Assembly: GCA_964526735.1 (NCBI GenBank)
Contig: CAZGLO010000004.1
Span: forward strand, 6,700-70,699
Reading direction: 5' to 3'
Length of the DNA stretch: 64,000 nt
Origin: JAAUSY01 sp964526735
Lineage (GTDB): Bacteria > Chloroflexota > Chloroflexia > Chloroflexales > Chloroflexaceae
Made by a program: the position numbers and the translations under genes
Notes under the pieces: model-generated
Told to the model about the DNA's origin: nothing
Databases searched by the model: none
What the model saw: the letters and a program-made list of their open reading frames with translations, nothing else
Shown: positions 37,119 through 45,588 of the stretch, piece after piece
How positions within the stretch are numbered: the first letter of the stretch is position 1
Layout: each line of letters begins with the position of its first letter

Positions 37119-38438
37119 CTATTGCACGAAGAAGTGTATTACCTGCTCAAAGCCGGTGTCGCGGTCGCGGGCGACGGTTGTCCACTCACCTCGCACGGCG
37201 TCTGGCGGCGATTTCCATGTCCAATCGGCGCGCCCCCGCTCATCTGTCCGGGTGCTGCCAGAACAACAGACTTCGCCATTGGGAGAGTTGAACCAATAAT
37301 CAACCGGGCTTTGGAGCGAGAACCCTTCGGCGTAGAAGGCAAATTCATCGCCTGCGTAGCCATAGAGGGGGTTGACAGCGCTGCTGTACGGCTCTTCTGC
37401 CTCTGGCATGCCGGTAATGATAAACTGCAATGAGCGTTCATCACCGCTAGCGTCCCCGCGCGCCACCCATTCCCATGTTCCGGGTTCAGCATCTTCCGGG
37501 GCATCCCATATCCAGTCAACGCGCCCACGACGGTTTGGCTTGGTTGAGCCGAAGAGATGGACTTCTCCGTGCGGGTTTTTGAGCCAATACTTGACCGGCT
37601 CACCTTCGATGAAATTGCTGATAAAGAAGAAAAATCGCGTGCCGGGGGGGCCTTCTCGCGGGTTGACGGCACTGTCGTAGGTATCGATGGGGGCGGCTTC
37701 TTCGGGGTACGGCTCATCCATCTGGATACGGAAATCGACCACCCGTTCTACCTGGCTGCGCTCGCCACGCGCCACCATATGCCACTCGCCCAATGCCGAC
37801 TGCACAGGCGACGTTCAGCTATTCGATGAGAGTGTCCGCCTTCGNNNNNNNNNNTCCCACGTCCAATCAACGCGGCCATCCTCATCGGTGCCAAATGCCC
37901 CCACCTCATAGACGGAGCCTTGTGGAGAATTGACCCAGAAAACCACCCGCTCATATGACCGAAAGCCAGTGGCGTAGAAGGCAAATTCGGTGCCGGGCGC
38001 ACCCTCAGGTGGCGAGACCGCCGCATCATATTGGCGTTGGCCTGCAGGGGGTTGCTGGGGGACATCGCCCGCCTTGCCGCGTATCTCAAAGAAGATGACC
38101 CGCTCAACGCCGCTGTCGTGGCCCAGGGCAACCATCGACCACCGTCCTGGCATAGCGTCTGTGGGCGACTTCCACGTCCAATCGACACGGCCAAACTCAT
38201 TGACCCGAACTTCACTGCCCTCATATGTACGACCATCGGGAGCATTGACCCAAAAGGTCACCCACTCATACGACTGGAAGCCGGTGGAAAAGAACGCAAA
38301 TACGGCACCGGGAGAACCGACAGTCGGTTGTACGGCATATTCATACGCCAATGCACGGGACGACGGCGAGCTGCCAAGCCCTGCCACCCCTACAATGACA
38401 CTCAGAAGGAGAAAAAACCGATACATGATCTTTTGCAT
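37119..38438 (-). CDS. Secreted protein of four Ig-like repeats, broken by an assembly gap
   Basis: Start near 38438 (a second ATG 12 nt later); signal peptide MYRFFLLLSVIVGVAGLG. Four ~100-residue repeats share the plan AVxPxxGxxGxxFAFYxxGFxSYExVxFWVN, then GRVDWTWKSPxDA and a GxERVxxF end. Two lie before and two after a 10-N gap. The second repeat stops at GRVDWTW and the next readable frame resumes at TSPVQSALGEW, exactly the expected continuation. The ~30 nt between gap and that point contain an in-frame stop and do not fit, so they are probably a contig-end artefact. A real frameshift (pseudogene) is the alternative. It is probably a cell-surface or exported structural protein. Confidence 0.75.
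37845..37854. other. Assembly gap (10 N) in the Ig-repeat gene
   Basis: Ten unknown bases. The repeat period of the protein leaves room for essentially no missing residue here, so the flanking contig ends may overlap or be misjoined. Confidence 0.99.
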
Positions 38439-38566
38439 AACGTTTCTATCATTTAGGTTCTACTGAAAGGTAGGCTCGTGCCCACTTGAGGCTGTAAACA
38501 CACCTCAAGAGGTCTCCTACCCTCTTCAGATTATAGCAGAATAGAAACGTTTTGTGCAATAGGATC
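38427..38566. repeat. 140-bp nested imperfect inverted repeat
   Basis: The outer arms are GATC...AACGTTTCTAT (38427-38449) and ATAGAAACGTT...GATC (38541-38566), with 11 contiguous matches plus TTGCA/TGCAA. Inside lie CTGAA/TTCAG, GGTAGG/CCTACC and CTTGAGG/CCTCAAG, all nested around a ~10-nt centre. The left arm overlaps the start codon of the Ig-repeat gene. It may be a MITE-like element, a terminator, or an RNA control structure. Confidence 0.65.
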
Positions 38567-38812
38567 TTATAGCCGGAAAAAGTCGATCACATCGTCCTTT
38601 TCGCCTTCTTCATCCATAAATTCGACGAAGGTGATACGGTGCCACGGGAAGATAACAGTCTTCACTCCTGCTGTCAGGTAGGCAACCGCCTTGCCGTCAA
38701 CACGACGTACCTTCGACACCTTTAGGAAGGTATCGGTGGATTGTGGCATACTCTCGATCTCACCCAGGATAGGGTCTTCACCCGCCACGTGCATAATAAC
38801 TTTGATACCCAC
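38567..38812 (-). CDS. Small conserved-looking protein, 81 residues
   Basis: The product (MGIKVIMHVAGEDPILGE start) looks like a compact mixed alpha/beta or small barrel domain: strands VIMHVA, FLKVSKVRRV, AVAYLTAG and HRITFVEFMD alternate with turns, and the tail is acidic (EEGEKDDVIDFF). No Cys, signal peptide or membrane helix. The strand pattern recalls Sm-like or PRC-barrel-type folds, which is a weak guess. Family unknown. Its stop is next to the 140-bp inverted repeat. Confidence 0.6.
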   Translation of the reverse strand: MGIKVIMHVAGEDPILGEIESMPQSTDTFLKVSKVRRVDGKAVAYLTAGVKTVIFPWHRITFVEFMDEEGEKDDVIDFFRL

Positions 38813-38938
38813 AGTTCAGAACCCTCTGCTGCTCTACGTATACCCGCTAATGCAGGTTGCTGAACCAACGTTGCCTCGTACCTGTTATAACACAAACGAT
38901 AGGTGTTCCTCGCATTGCCCTCTCGGCTCTCAGGATGA

Positions 38939-39427
38939 TTAGTAAGAAACCTTGACCTGGAGTGTCCCGAAGGTGATTTTGTCTCCGTGTTGCAACAGGA
39001 TATACTCGTGTGGTACGAGCGGACTGTGGTTGACGAATGTCCCGTTGCTACTGCCAAGATCTTTCAGAACATACTCTCCCTGACGAATGGCAAGCGCCGC
39101 GTGTTTGCGAGAGACACCCTTTTCATAGCCATCATCGTCGGCGAAATCGATATCTGGGATGGATTGATTATTCTTATCCCGTCGTCCGATGGTCAACTCT
39201 CGGTTGACATGCACGTCGAGATGACGACCAGAGGAAACGATAAAAAGGTGCAAGATGCCATCTCCAACGGGTTTGAGCGGGCCGTCGGAGAGCAGAGACG
39301 AATCGATACGTGGGGACGGCTCGCCAAGGGACGTTTCATCGTCTTGGGAGACCAAACTCGCCCCGCATTCGGCACAAAAGATGGTGCCATGCAATTGTTG
39401 GGTGCCACAGACCTTACACGTGAGCAT
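38939..39427 (-). CDS. FHA-domain protein with N-terminal zinc ribbon
   Basis: 162 residues. The N-terminal CKVCGTQQ...CAECG is a zinc ribbon with two CxxC pairs. After a Ser/Asp-rich linker, residues ~65-160 form an FHA domain: LTIGRRD, VSRKHAAL, LKDLGSSNGTFVN, with the Arg, Ser-x-x-His and Asn that bind phosphothreonine. It should read Ser/Thr kinase output in the cytoplasm. The only kinase-like gene in the window (26784) has an altered DFG motif, so its partner is probably elsewhere. It ends the jag-side gene series and may be separately transcribed. Confidence 0.9.
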   Translation of the reverse strand: MLTCKVCGTQQLHGTIFCAECGASLVSQDDETSLGEPSPRIDSSLLSDGPLKPVGDGILHLFIVSSGRHLDVHVNRELTIGRRDKNNQSIPDIDFADDDGYEKGVSRKHAALAIRQGEYVLKDLGSSNGTFVNHSPLVPHEYILLQHGDKITFGTLQVKVSY

Positions 39428-39509
39428 AAGACCACCCCTTCAAAGCCAAAAACGTACACAGCAGAACACCATTACGGAGTTCCACAGTGTACGTGATGAT
39501 ACCAAGCAA

Positions 39510-40241
39510 TTACGACTTGGAAGGATAGATAACGATCTTGCGGTTTTCTCCTTCGCCTGTGCTTTGGGTATAGACATTGGCATCTTCCCGCAAGGCAAGA
39601 TGGACGATGCGTCGCTCATAGGCAGCCATTGGTTCTAGCATAATCGAACGGCCAGATTGGGTCACTCGTTCTGCCATCCGCCGCGCCAACCCCTCGAGCG
39701 ATTCCCGACGGCGTTGGCGGTAATTGCCCACATCAACGACAATTTGAGGCCACCGCCGAAGGTGCCGACTTACCAACATATTGACCAAGAACTGCAGCGA
39801 TTGGAGGGTTTCTCCCCGCCGCCCAATCATCAGCCCCATGGCCTGCTCATCTGCTCCCTCAACGTGGAGTGTCAGGGTTTCTTCCTCTTTATCTCCTTGT
39901 TGACTGGGAACTCGTGAGGTCACTGCCGTCACGTAGGCATGGATGTCCATGCGCTTGAGAAGTTCTTCTAAGAATTGCCGCGACAACACCGCAACATCAT
40001 CGGTATTGGTGGGGGAGGCGACCGGCGGAGCTGTCGGTGCGGGGGGCGTGGGAGAGTTGGGAAGAGATTGCATCGACCCATTCTCATCATCCACCGCCGT
40101 AACCCGTACCAGAGCTTCTTCGCCCGATTCTCCCGACTCCAATACCGCGATTGCCACTTCGTCACGGTCTTTCCCGATTTGCGCCAAGGCAAGCTCGATG
40201 GCTTCGGCCACCGTCCGTGCGCTAATCTCGATGCTCTTCAT
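39510..40241 (-). CDS. jag: Jag/KhpB-type RNA-binding protein
   Basis: 243 residues from ATG 40241 (GAGG upstream). Jag_N domain at residues 1-50 (MKSIEISARTVAEAIELAL), an acidic Ala/Pro linker, a KH domain near residues 120-165 (LMIGRRGETLQSLQFLVN) and a C-terminal R3H domain (MAAYERRIVHLALRED). The protein binds RNA and, with KhpA, affects cell elongation and division in Firmicutes. Location behind yidC is the conserved order in many bacteria. Confidence 0.93.
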   Translation of the reverse strand: MKSIEISARTVAEAIELALAQIGKDRDEVAIAVLESGESGEEALVRVTAVDDENGSMQSLPNSPTPPAPTAPPVASPTNTDDVAVLSRQFLEELLKRMDIHAYVTAVTSRVPSQQGDKEEETLTLHVEGADEQAMGLMIGRRGETLQSLQFLVNMLVSRHLRRWPQIVVDVGNYRQRRRESLEGLARRMAERVTQSGRSIMLEPMAAYERRIVHLALREDANVYTQSTGEGENRKIVIYPSKS

Positions 40242-40286
40242 AGTGATGATTTCCTCATATCCTACAGCTCCCACCGGGCCCATCGT

Positions 40287-41453
40287 CTACGAACGACGGC
40301 GCGAGCGGTGTGGGGTGGACTTCTTCTGTTTTTGACGCCCCGAACGTTCAGCACGTTCAGCACGTTCAGTACGTTCAGCACGTTCCGAGCGTCCAGAAGT
40401 GGCGTGCGAATCAGCAGAGGGTTCGATATCGGCTTCCACCAGCGGCTGCATAATATCCCAGAAGTTGGGGCGGCTTGGCATCGTCGCCGCGGCGGCTCCG
40501 GCAGAAGAGGAGCTGCCTTCGGCCTGTACTGTCCCTGCATTGACGGCCCCGCTCGCAGCAGACGTTGCCAGGGCGGGCGTTGCCTGCTTCGATTTGCCGT
40601 CTGGCGGAAGAAATTTGAGGTAGTTGGCCAAAGACCCCCACCCGGACGTGAAGTATTGTTGAGCAATGCCAATCGCGCTGCTTGTCACCCAGTAGAGAAC
40701 GGCTCCAGCGGGAAAGATCAACGTAATGTATGCGAAAAAGAGCGGCATGAACATCATCGCTCGGGTCATCGCTTTTTGTTGGGGATCTTGCACCCGGGGC
40801 ATGGCCATAATCTGTTGCGTAAATTGCAACACAATCGAGAGGACGGGCAAAACGAGGTATTCAACCCCTTGGAAGTTCTTAAATCCCTCCTCGAATGGCT
40901 TCGTACCTAGATCGATCCCGAAAAATGGCGCTGCTAAGATTTCCTTCACGGCCGGATCTCTCACGGCCTCTTGCACCGCAGGGCTTAGCTGCGATTGGAA
41001 GTCGGATGCAGAGCCAATTGTCAACCATGTAAAGAGCTTTTGTATGGTGGGATCATGGATGACGGCCTGTATTGAAGGATCCAGTTGTGCATGATACCCT
41101 GGACTCATCAAGTGGAGCACCGCCCAATACACCCCAATGAAGATGGGAAGCTGCAAAAACATCGGCAAACACCCACCAACGGGATTGATTTTATATTCTT
41201 GGTAGAGTTTGACGGTTTCTTCTTGCAGTTTGCGCTGGTCTTTGCCATGTTTGCGCTGCAACTCTTTGATCATGGGTTGCAGCTCTTGCATTTTGCGGCT
41301 AGAACGGATGGAGGAGAGAGTGAGCGGCAAGAGGAGAAGCCGCGTACACGCAGTAAAAAGAATAATCCCAAGCCCTGCACTGCCGGTAAGGGTTGCGCAC
41401 CAGAGCAGTGCTTGTTCCATAAATCCAACGAACGATCCCCAAATTTCACCCAT
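40287..41453 (-). CDS. yidC: Membrane protein insertase YidC
   Basis: 388 residues. It inserts and folds membrane proteins. It is the short form without the large periplasmic domain of Gram-negatives. The hydrophilic-groove Arg is in the first core helix (LLLLPLTLSSIRSSRKMQEL), followed by the coiled C1 loop (QPMIKELQRKHGKD) and LPMFLQLPIFIGVYWAVL. Five membrane helices are visible. A ~65-residue insertion between helices 2 and 3 (residues ~120-190) is longer than usual. The tail has short AER/TER repeats and ends in a basic KKSTPHRSRRRS that may touch the ribosome. Confidence 0.95.
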   Translation of the reverse strand: MGEIWGSFVGFMEQALLWCATLTGSAGLGIILFTACTRLLLLPLTLSSIRSSRKMQELQPMIKELQRKHGKDQRKLQEETVKLYQEYKINPVGGCLPMFLQLPIFIGVYWAVLHLMSPGYHAQLDPSIQAVIHDPTIQKLFTWLTIGSASDFQSQLSPAVQEAVRDPAVKEILAAPFFGIDLGTKPFEEGFKNFQGVEYLVLPVLSIVLQFTQQIMAMPRVQDPQQKAMTRAMMFMPLFFAYITLIFPAGAVLYWVTSSAIGIAQQYFTSGWGSLANYLKFLPPDGKSKQATPALATSAASGAVNAGTVQAEGSSSSAGAAAATMPSRPNFWDIMQPLVEADIEPSADSHATSGRSERAERTERAERAERSGRQKQKKSTPHRSRRRS

Positions 41454-41550
41454 GGCTATCGGCCTTTGTTTAATCCTTTTCGTTTACGGAGGGGAGAAGT
41501 CCCTTCCCTATGAACGATATGTATTGAGGTATTCAACGACGATTTTCTGA

Positions 41551-41970
41551 TTATGATGTGGTGTGAGACGCTGCGTCGCGGGCAGATGTTGCGCCATCGG
41601 GTGTGGAATCGGGATGGCGCGGTGGAGCGTGGTGGAGCCAGACTCCGGCGCGACGAAGCAATTGTTCAATCGTTGCTTGCAACGTTGAAAATGAGACCTT
41701 GGAGACATCGGGCGTGCGTAGGAAAAAGACGAGGTCTACTCCCTGATCAAGGTGGTGGAAGACGAGCCGAATGGCTTCGCGTACCCGACGTTTGGCTCGG
41801 TTGCGCTGCACGGCCCCGCCAATGCGCTTTCCCACGACGATTCCGCAATGGGTATGATAGCCACGATTGGGCGCAACCGTGAGCCGCATCAATGGATGGT
41901 TCCAGGTTTGTCCTGTGCGCCGTACCCGCTGAAATTGATAGGGGCGACGCAGCCGATTGGCTCGTTTCAC
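41551..41970 (-). CDS. rnpA: Ribonuclease P protein component
   Basis: Protein subunit of RNase P, which trims tRNA 5' leaders. Core features: KRANRLRRPYQFQRVRRTG, GIVVGKRIGGAVQRNRAKRR (the RNR signature) and RVREAIRL with a basic groove. I start at GTG 41970, where family similarity begins; the frame is open up to 42108, overlapping rpmH, and a longer form is possible. A ~30-residue Pro/His/Asp-rich tail after QLLRRAG extends beyond most homologues. yidD, often next to it, is absent in the 97-nt gap to yidC. Confidence 0.9.
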   Translation of the reverse strand: MKRANRLRRPYQFQRVRRTGQTWNHPLMRLTVAPNRGYHTHCGIVVGKRIGGAVQRNRAKRRVREAIRLVFHHLDQGVDLVFFLRTPDVSKVSFSTLQATIEQLLRRAGVWLHHAPPRHPDSTPDGATSARDAASHTTS

Positions 41971-42095
41971 CAGAACAGATTCTGCCTCTTCATGAAGAAA
42001 AGGCAGATGCCACCCCACCAGGCGTGTTGTGTCCGTGCATCTACCCTTTCCTTCGTTCGCGTTGGCAACACGACGACAACCACAACCGCCGTTCG

Positions 42096-42269
42096 CTAGC
42101 GATGACACCGCCGGACTGCGCGACGCTCATCACTGACGGAGAGTTTCCAGCGCCCTTTTTGGCGGCGTCGTTGCAAAACGGCGCGCCCGTCTTTGTCCGA
42201 CATCCGGTTCAGAAACCCGTGCTTGCGACGGCGTGGAATGCGTTTTGGTTGCCATGTTCGCTTCGGCAT
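42096..42269 (-). CDS. rpmH: Ribosomal protein bL34
   Basis: 57 residues, found by reading the minus strand upstream of rnpA. The start MPKRTWQPKRIPRRRKHG and the following FLNRMSDKDGRAVLQRRR are diagnostic for L34, a basic protein of the large ribosomal subunit. The C-terminal part is ~10 residues longer than the usual 44-47 residue protein. Gene order rpmH-rnpA-yidC-jag is the standard one, though dnaA is not on the other side. Confidence 0.97.
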   Translation of the reverse strand: MPKRTWQPKRIPRRRKHGFLNRMSDKDGRAVLQRRRQKGRWKLSVSDERRAVRRCHR

Positions 42270-42567
42270 AACGTATCGTGACTACTTTCTAGGCGTGCAA
42301 GAGTGCTTTCTCATCTTTCTTTGCATCTTTTAACACGTAGATGTGGGTTCTTCCGCCATTTTTTTCTAAATACACTCACATTTGCCCGGCATGGGTGGGC
42401 TGTTCTTTCCCACGCCCGCCCTCGGCATAATATGCGGTTGATATGCAGTTGAACCACTTGGGCAACATTAAGATGATAGCATACCCACGCACTCTCTGCA
42501 AGTAGTGTGCACCCCCTCATTATGAGTGTGCACTCATACCCACCATGCTGTTGCGCACGAGTTGTCG
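42270..42567. promoter_or_regulatory. Gene-free stretch upstream of rpmH with spaced direct repeats
   Basis: 298 nt between the S1-protein stop and rpmH. Two copies of AGTGTGCAC (42504-42512 and 42525-42533) are 21 bp apart, two turns of the helix. The second lies in an 18-bp near-palindrome TATGAGTG-TG-CACTCATA (42521-42538). A TATTAT on the minus strand at 42427-42432 may be the rpmH -10, but its -35 is poor. The repeats suit an operator for rpmH or a 3' hairpin for the S1 gene. No DnaA box was seen. Confidence 0.45.
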
Positions 42568-44325
42568 CTATTCATCCTCGTCGTCGAGCTGCCGCAGCGT
42601 TCGGCGTTGCGCATCGCGCTGCCGCTTGCCGTAGTTCTCCTCATCGTCCTCGTCGAGGGAGGAGCGGCGACGGCGGTCGCGGCGGTTGGAGTTGAACTTC
42701 ATCACCAGGTCTTCAAGCGTCGCATCGCCCTCAATCTCTTCCTCATCGCTGTCATCTTCGCTCACATAGACTTCGACAGGTGGTTGAGGCGTGTTGCTGC
42801 GGCTACGGCCACGGCGGCGGTCTTTGCGGCTATCATCCCGTGGTGTCTGGTAGATACCGTAGTTGATTTCTGGCGTTTGCGGCTCAAGTTCCGGCTCTTC
42901 CTCTGGCTCCTCCAACCGCATTGAAAGGCTGATGCGCTTGCTCTGCGGATCGACTTCCAACACGCGCACGCTAACAGAGTCGCCCACATTGACCGCATCC
43001 TCCACCTTTTCGACGCGCCCTTCGGAGAGCTGCGAAATGTGGACAAGGCCATCGCGACCAACCCCAATATCAACGAATGCGCCAAATGGTGCCAACCCAC
43101 TCACGCGGCCATCCAAAATCTGTCCCGGCTCAAGCTTTTGCAGCTTCTGAGCGCGTTGTGCGCGGCGCAGGCTGAGGCTAATGCGGTTGCCTTCGGAGTC
43201 AACATCCAGCAGCTTAAAGGTGTATTGATCACCCACCTGCACGGCATCCTCTGGCCGCTCAACCCGACTATCGGAGAGTTCAGAGATGTGGACAAGGCCA
43301 TCTTTCCCAACACCGATGTCAACGAATGCGCCAAACGGTGCCAACCCGGTGATCGTCCCATCAACCGTGTCGCCGTTCTTGAGGTTGGAAAGGGCATCAC
43401 GGTCGATTTCGGCACGCTTGCGGCTGCCACCACGACTACCACCGCCGCCACTGTCGCGTTCACGGCGGGAGCGCATCGTCAGGCTGATGCGGCGCGCATC
43501 AAGATCGATGCTCTTGATGCGAACTTTCACCGTGTCGCCAATCTGAACGATGTCGGATGGGGAGTCAATGCGGGTGTCGCTCATCTCAGAGATGTGGACA
43601 AGGCCATCGCGGCCAACCCCGATATCCACGAAGATACCATAGAGCGCCACAGAGGTCACGCGCCCTTCCAACTCCATCCCGACTTCCAGGTCTTTCAAGC
43701 GGCGGGGGCGGGTTTCTTGCGCCGCGACGGGGGTGAAGGTTGCGCCTGCTTCTTCACTTGACGCTGCCTCTTCCACCGACGACTCCGGCTCACTTGCTTC
43801 TGTTGTGGCGGTCGTATCGCTTGCTTCTGCCACTGCGGTCGTTTCTTCTGCTACGGGGGAAGGAAGCTCTTCAGCCGTTGTCTCAGGTGCTGCCACGTCT
43901 GCCACGTCCGTCGCCTCTGCCACGTCCGCCACGTCTGCCACGTCCGCCACGTCCGTCGCCTTTGCCACGTTCGTTTCAGCCGTTTCAGCCGTTTCAGCCG
44001 TTTCAGCCGTTTCAGCCGTTTCAGCCGTCTCAGCCGCACCTACCTCATCCGACACGTCCGACACGTCCAAGGTGGGAGGCGTCTCGTCAGATGGTGAGGC
44101 GTCAACTGAAACATCACCTGCCGGAGTATCTTGCTCTGTGGTGCCCTGGCTATCCTGGCTATCCTGGCTATCCTGCTGCGTTGTTTCGAGCGTGGGGGGG
44201 TCGGGTTGCACGTGCTCGCTCGTGCTCTCCCCTGCCACTGCAACCGTCTCAACCTCGGTCGACACCGCTACATCCTCTGCTGCGTTTGCTACCGTTGCTT
44301 CTTCCCTGCGGTCCAATTCCGTCAT
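42568..44325 (-). CDS. Three-S1-domain RNA-binding protein with acidic repetitive N-terminus
   Basis: 585 residues from ATG 44325, chosen for an AGGAGG site 10 nt upstream; an ATG 33 nt earlier lacks one. Residues 1-210 are acidic and low-complexity, with DSQ, AET (seven in a row) and DVA runs. Three S1 OB-fold domains follow (about 215-290, 320-395, 405-475), each with the G-x-F-V-D-I-G and GLVHISE/Q cores. The C-terminus is acidic then basic (RRDRRRRS). It resembles bS1-like proteins or polynucleotide-binding regulators of translation, but has fewer S1 domains than E. coli bS1. It may be the ribosomal S1 of this organism; I cannot confirm. Confidence 0.85.
   Translation of the reverse strand: MTELDRREEATVANAAEDVAVSTEVETVAVAGESTSEHVQPDPPTLETTQQDSQDSQDSQGTTEQDTPAGDVSVDASPSDETPPTLDVSDVSDEVGAAETAETAETAETAETAETAETNVAKATDVADVADVADVAEATDVADVAAPETTAEELPSPVAEETTAVAEASDTTATTEASEPESSVEEAASSEEAGATFTPVAAQETRPRRLKDLEVGMELEGRVTSVALYGIFVDIGVGRDGLVHISEMSDTRIDSPSDIVQIGDTVKVRIKSIDLDARRISLTMRSRRERDSGGGGSRGGSRKRAEIDRDALSNLKNGDTVDGTITGLAPFGAFVDIGVGKDGLVHISELSDSRVERPEDAVQVGDQYTFKLLDVDSEGNRISLSLRRAQRAQKLQKLEPGQILDGRVSGLAPFGAFVDIGVGRDGLVHISQLSEGRVEKVEDAVNVGDSVSVRVLEVDPQSKRISLSMRLEEPEEEPELEPQTPEINYGIYQTPRDDSRKDRRRGRSRSNTPQPPVEVYVSEDDSDEEEIEGDATLEDLVMKFNSNRRDRRRRSSLDEDDEENYGKRQRDAQRRTLRQLDDEDE
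43972..44037 (-). repeat. 9-bp in-frame tandem repeat in the S1-protein gene
   Basis: Seven consecutive copies of a 9-nt unit (tcagccgtt on the plus strand) encode Ala-Glu-Thr repeats. Neighbouring DVA (43885-43970) and DSQ (44150-44176) runs are also short tandem units, so length variation between strains is likely. Confidence 0.85.
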
Positions 44326-44508
44326 CACCAACGTCCCTCCTGATACTTCTGCGTCCATGTACCTACAAAATCCCTACAAAAAAACCTTGCGGTGTCGTGG
44401 CCACGGTGGCCAGCACCATTCCCAAAATGAGAGCTACATCTGGTGTAGAGACTGCGTAGCTCAAACAGCCTTTCTGTATGCAGCAGTGCTGCGGTGAAGC
44501 CCACCTGC

Positions 44509-45588
44509 TTATGACAATTGGGCTTTACGGGCTATGTCTGTGATTCGATGTGCATCCAGATCATCAAGCTGATAATATTCGCCCTGAAGATAGGTGGCCA
44601 GATCACTCGCCAATCCCCCGTCGTAACTGAGCACGCCAACATCGGCACGGGTAATATGCGCAGATGTGATGCCACTAAACCCCTGAATACTCTCGCCACC
44701 TGACGGATCGGTGTCTATCACGACCGAGCGGATGTGTTGTTTGGCAATAAAGGCCGCTATCTCATATGCTTCAACGTGTGGCGGCTTATTCCCCATCGCG
44801 ACATTCGCCTGGCCATCGGTAATCACCACCAACAGCGGGATAATCTCTTCATCTTGCCGCCGCGCATGCTCCAACATCTCATAGCCGGTCAGCAGCCCGC
44901 GTGAGAGCGGTGTTTTGCCGCCAATAGGCATCGTTTGCAATGATGCCTGCGCCAGCTCGACGCTGTTGGTCAGTGGGAGCAAGACGGTCGCGTAGGAGCG
45001 CTGAAAGCTCACCAAACCCACATAGTCACGGCGTTGGTAGGCATCCCGCAAGAGCGACAAAATAGCCATCCGTGTGACTGCCATCCGCTGTTCAGCCGCC
45101 ATACTCCAACTTGCATCAACCACGAAGCAGACGGCATTGCGTGTGCGGCGAGTGCGCACCTTTTGGCGCATATCGTGCCGGTGGAGCAACAACGTTGGGC
45201 GCGCAGCTGAGCGCATGTTATTCGGGTCGTTGCCGTGTTGGTTCAATGCGTTGCGGCGGGCACGCTGATAGGGTGCGGCGGCCCGGACGGTGGCATCAAA
45301 GGCAAGATCCGTCACGTGCGGTATATTTCTGCTTGTAATGTAGCGTCCTTGCTTTCGGGTGGTGCGGCTGTGGCTTCGTCGTCCAGCAGCGCGACGTTGC
45401 TTGTGGTCGGCATGAAGCCCCTCAACCAAGCGGGGATGAAACAATTCTTCCACAAGCGGTATTCCTTTGCCACGTTCGTTTGGGGGTTCCTGTCGGGAGG
45501 CTCCGGTATCACTCGTGTCGCCAACAACCGCCTGCGATCCATCCCACTCAGCATTGGGGTCAATGTCTAGTGTGGGTTCGTCGCTCAC
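44509..45588 (-). CDS. ChlD-like VWA domain protein (chelatase subunit C-terminal part)
   Basis: 359 residues if translated separately from GTG 45588, which overlaps the ChlI-like stop by 4 nt (GTGA). Residues 1-100 are a charged linker; residues ~150-350 form a VWA domain with the MIDAS motif VVDASWSMA (Asp158, Ser160, Ser162) and LLVVITDGQANVA. This is the C-terminal half of ChlD/BchD. Ordinary ChlD proteins also carry an N-terminal AAA+ domain; here that domain is the upstream ORF in the 0 frame. A -1 frameshift at the A10 run would join the two into a ~720-residue ChlD. The complex would insert Mg or, with CobN, Co into a tetrapyrrole. Confidence 0.88.
   Translation of the reverse strand: MSDEPTLDIDPNAEWDGSQAVVGDTSDTGASRQEPPNERGKGIPLVEELFHPRLVEGLHADHKQRRAAGRRSHSRTTRKQGRYITSRNIPHVTDLAFDATVRAAAPYQRARRNALNQHGNDPNNMRSAARPTLLLHRHDMRQKVRTRRTRNAVCFVVDASWSMAAEQRMAVTRMAILSLLRDAYQRRDYVGLVSFQRSYATVLLPLTNSVELAQASLQTMPIGGKTPLSRGLLTGYEMLEHARRQDEEIIPLLVVITDGQANVAMGNKPPHVEAYEIAAFIAKQHIRSVVIDTDPSGGESIQGFSGITSAHITRADVGVLSYDGGLASDLATYLQGEYYQLDDLDAHRITDIARKAQLS

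Noticed and set aside
42270..42567. Replication origin next to rpmH
   Set aside because: No DnaA boxes and no dnaA gene.
43733..44497. 254-residue plus-strand ORF rich in Ser, Ala and Val
   Set aside because: It is the antisense shadow of the S1 protein's repetitive tail; the minus strand has a strong ribosome site and three S1 domains.
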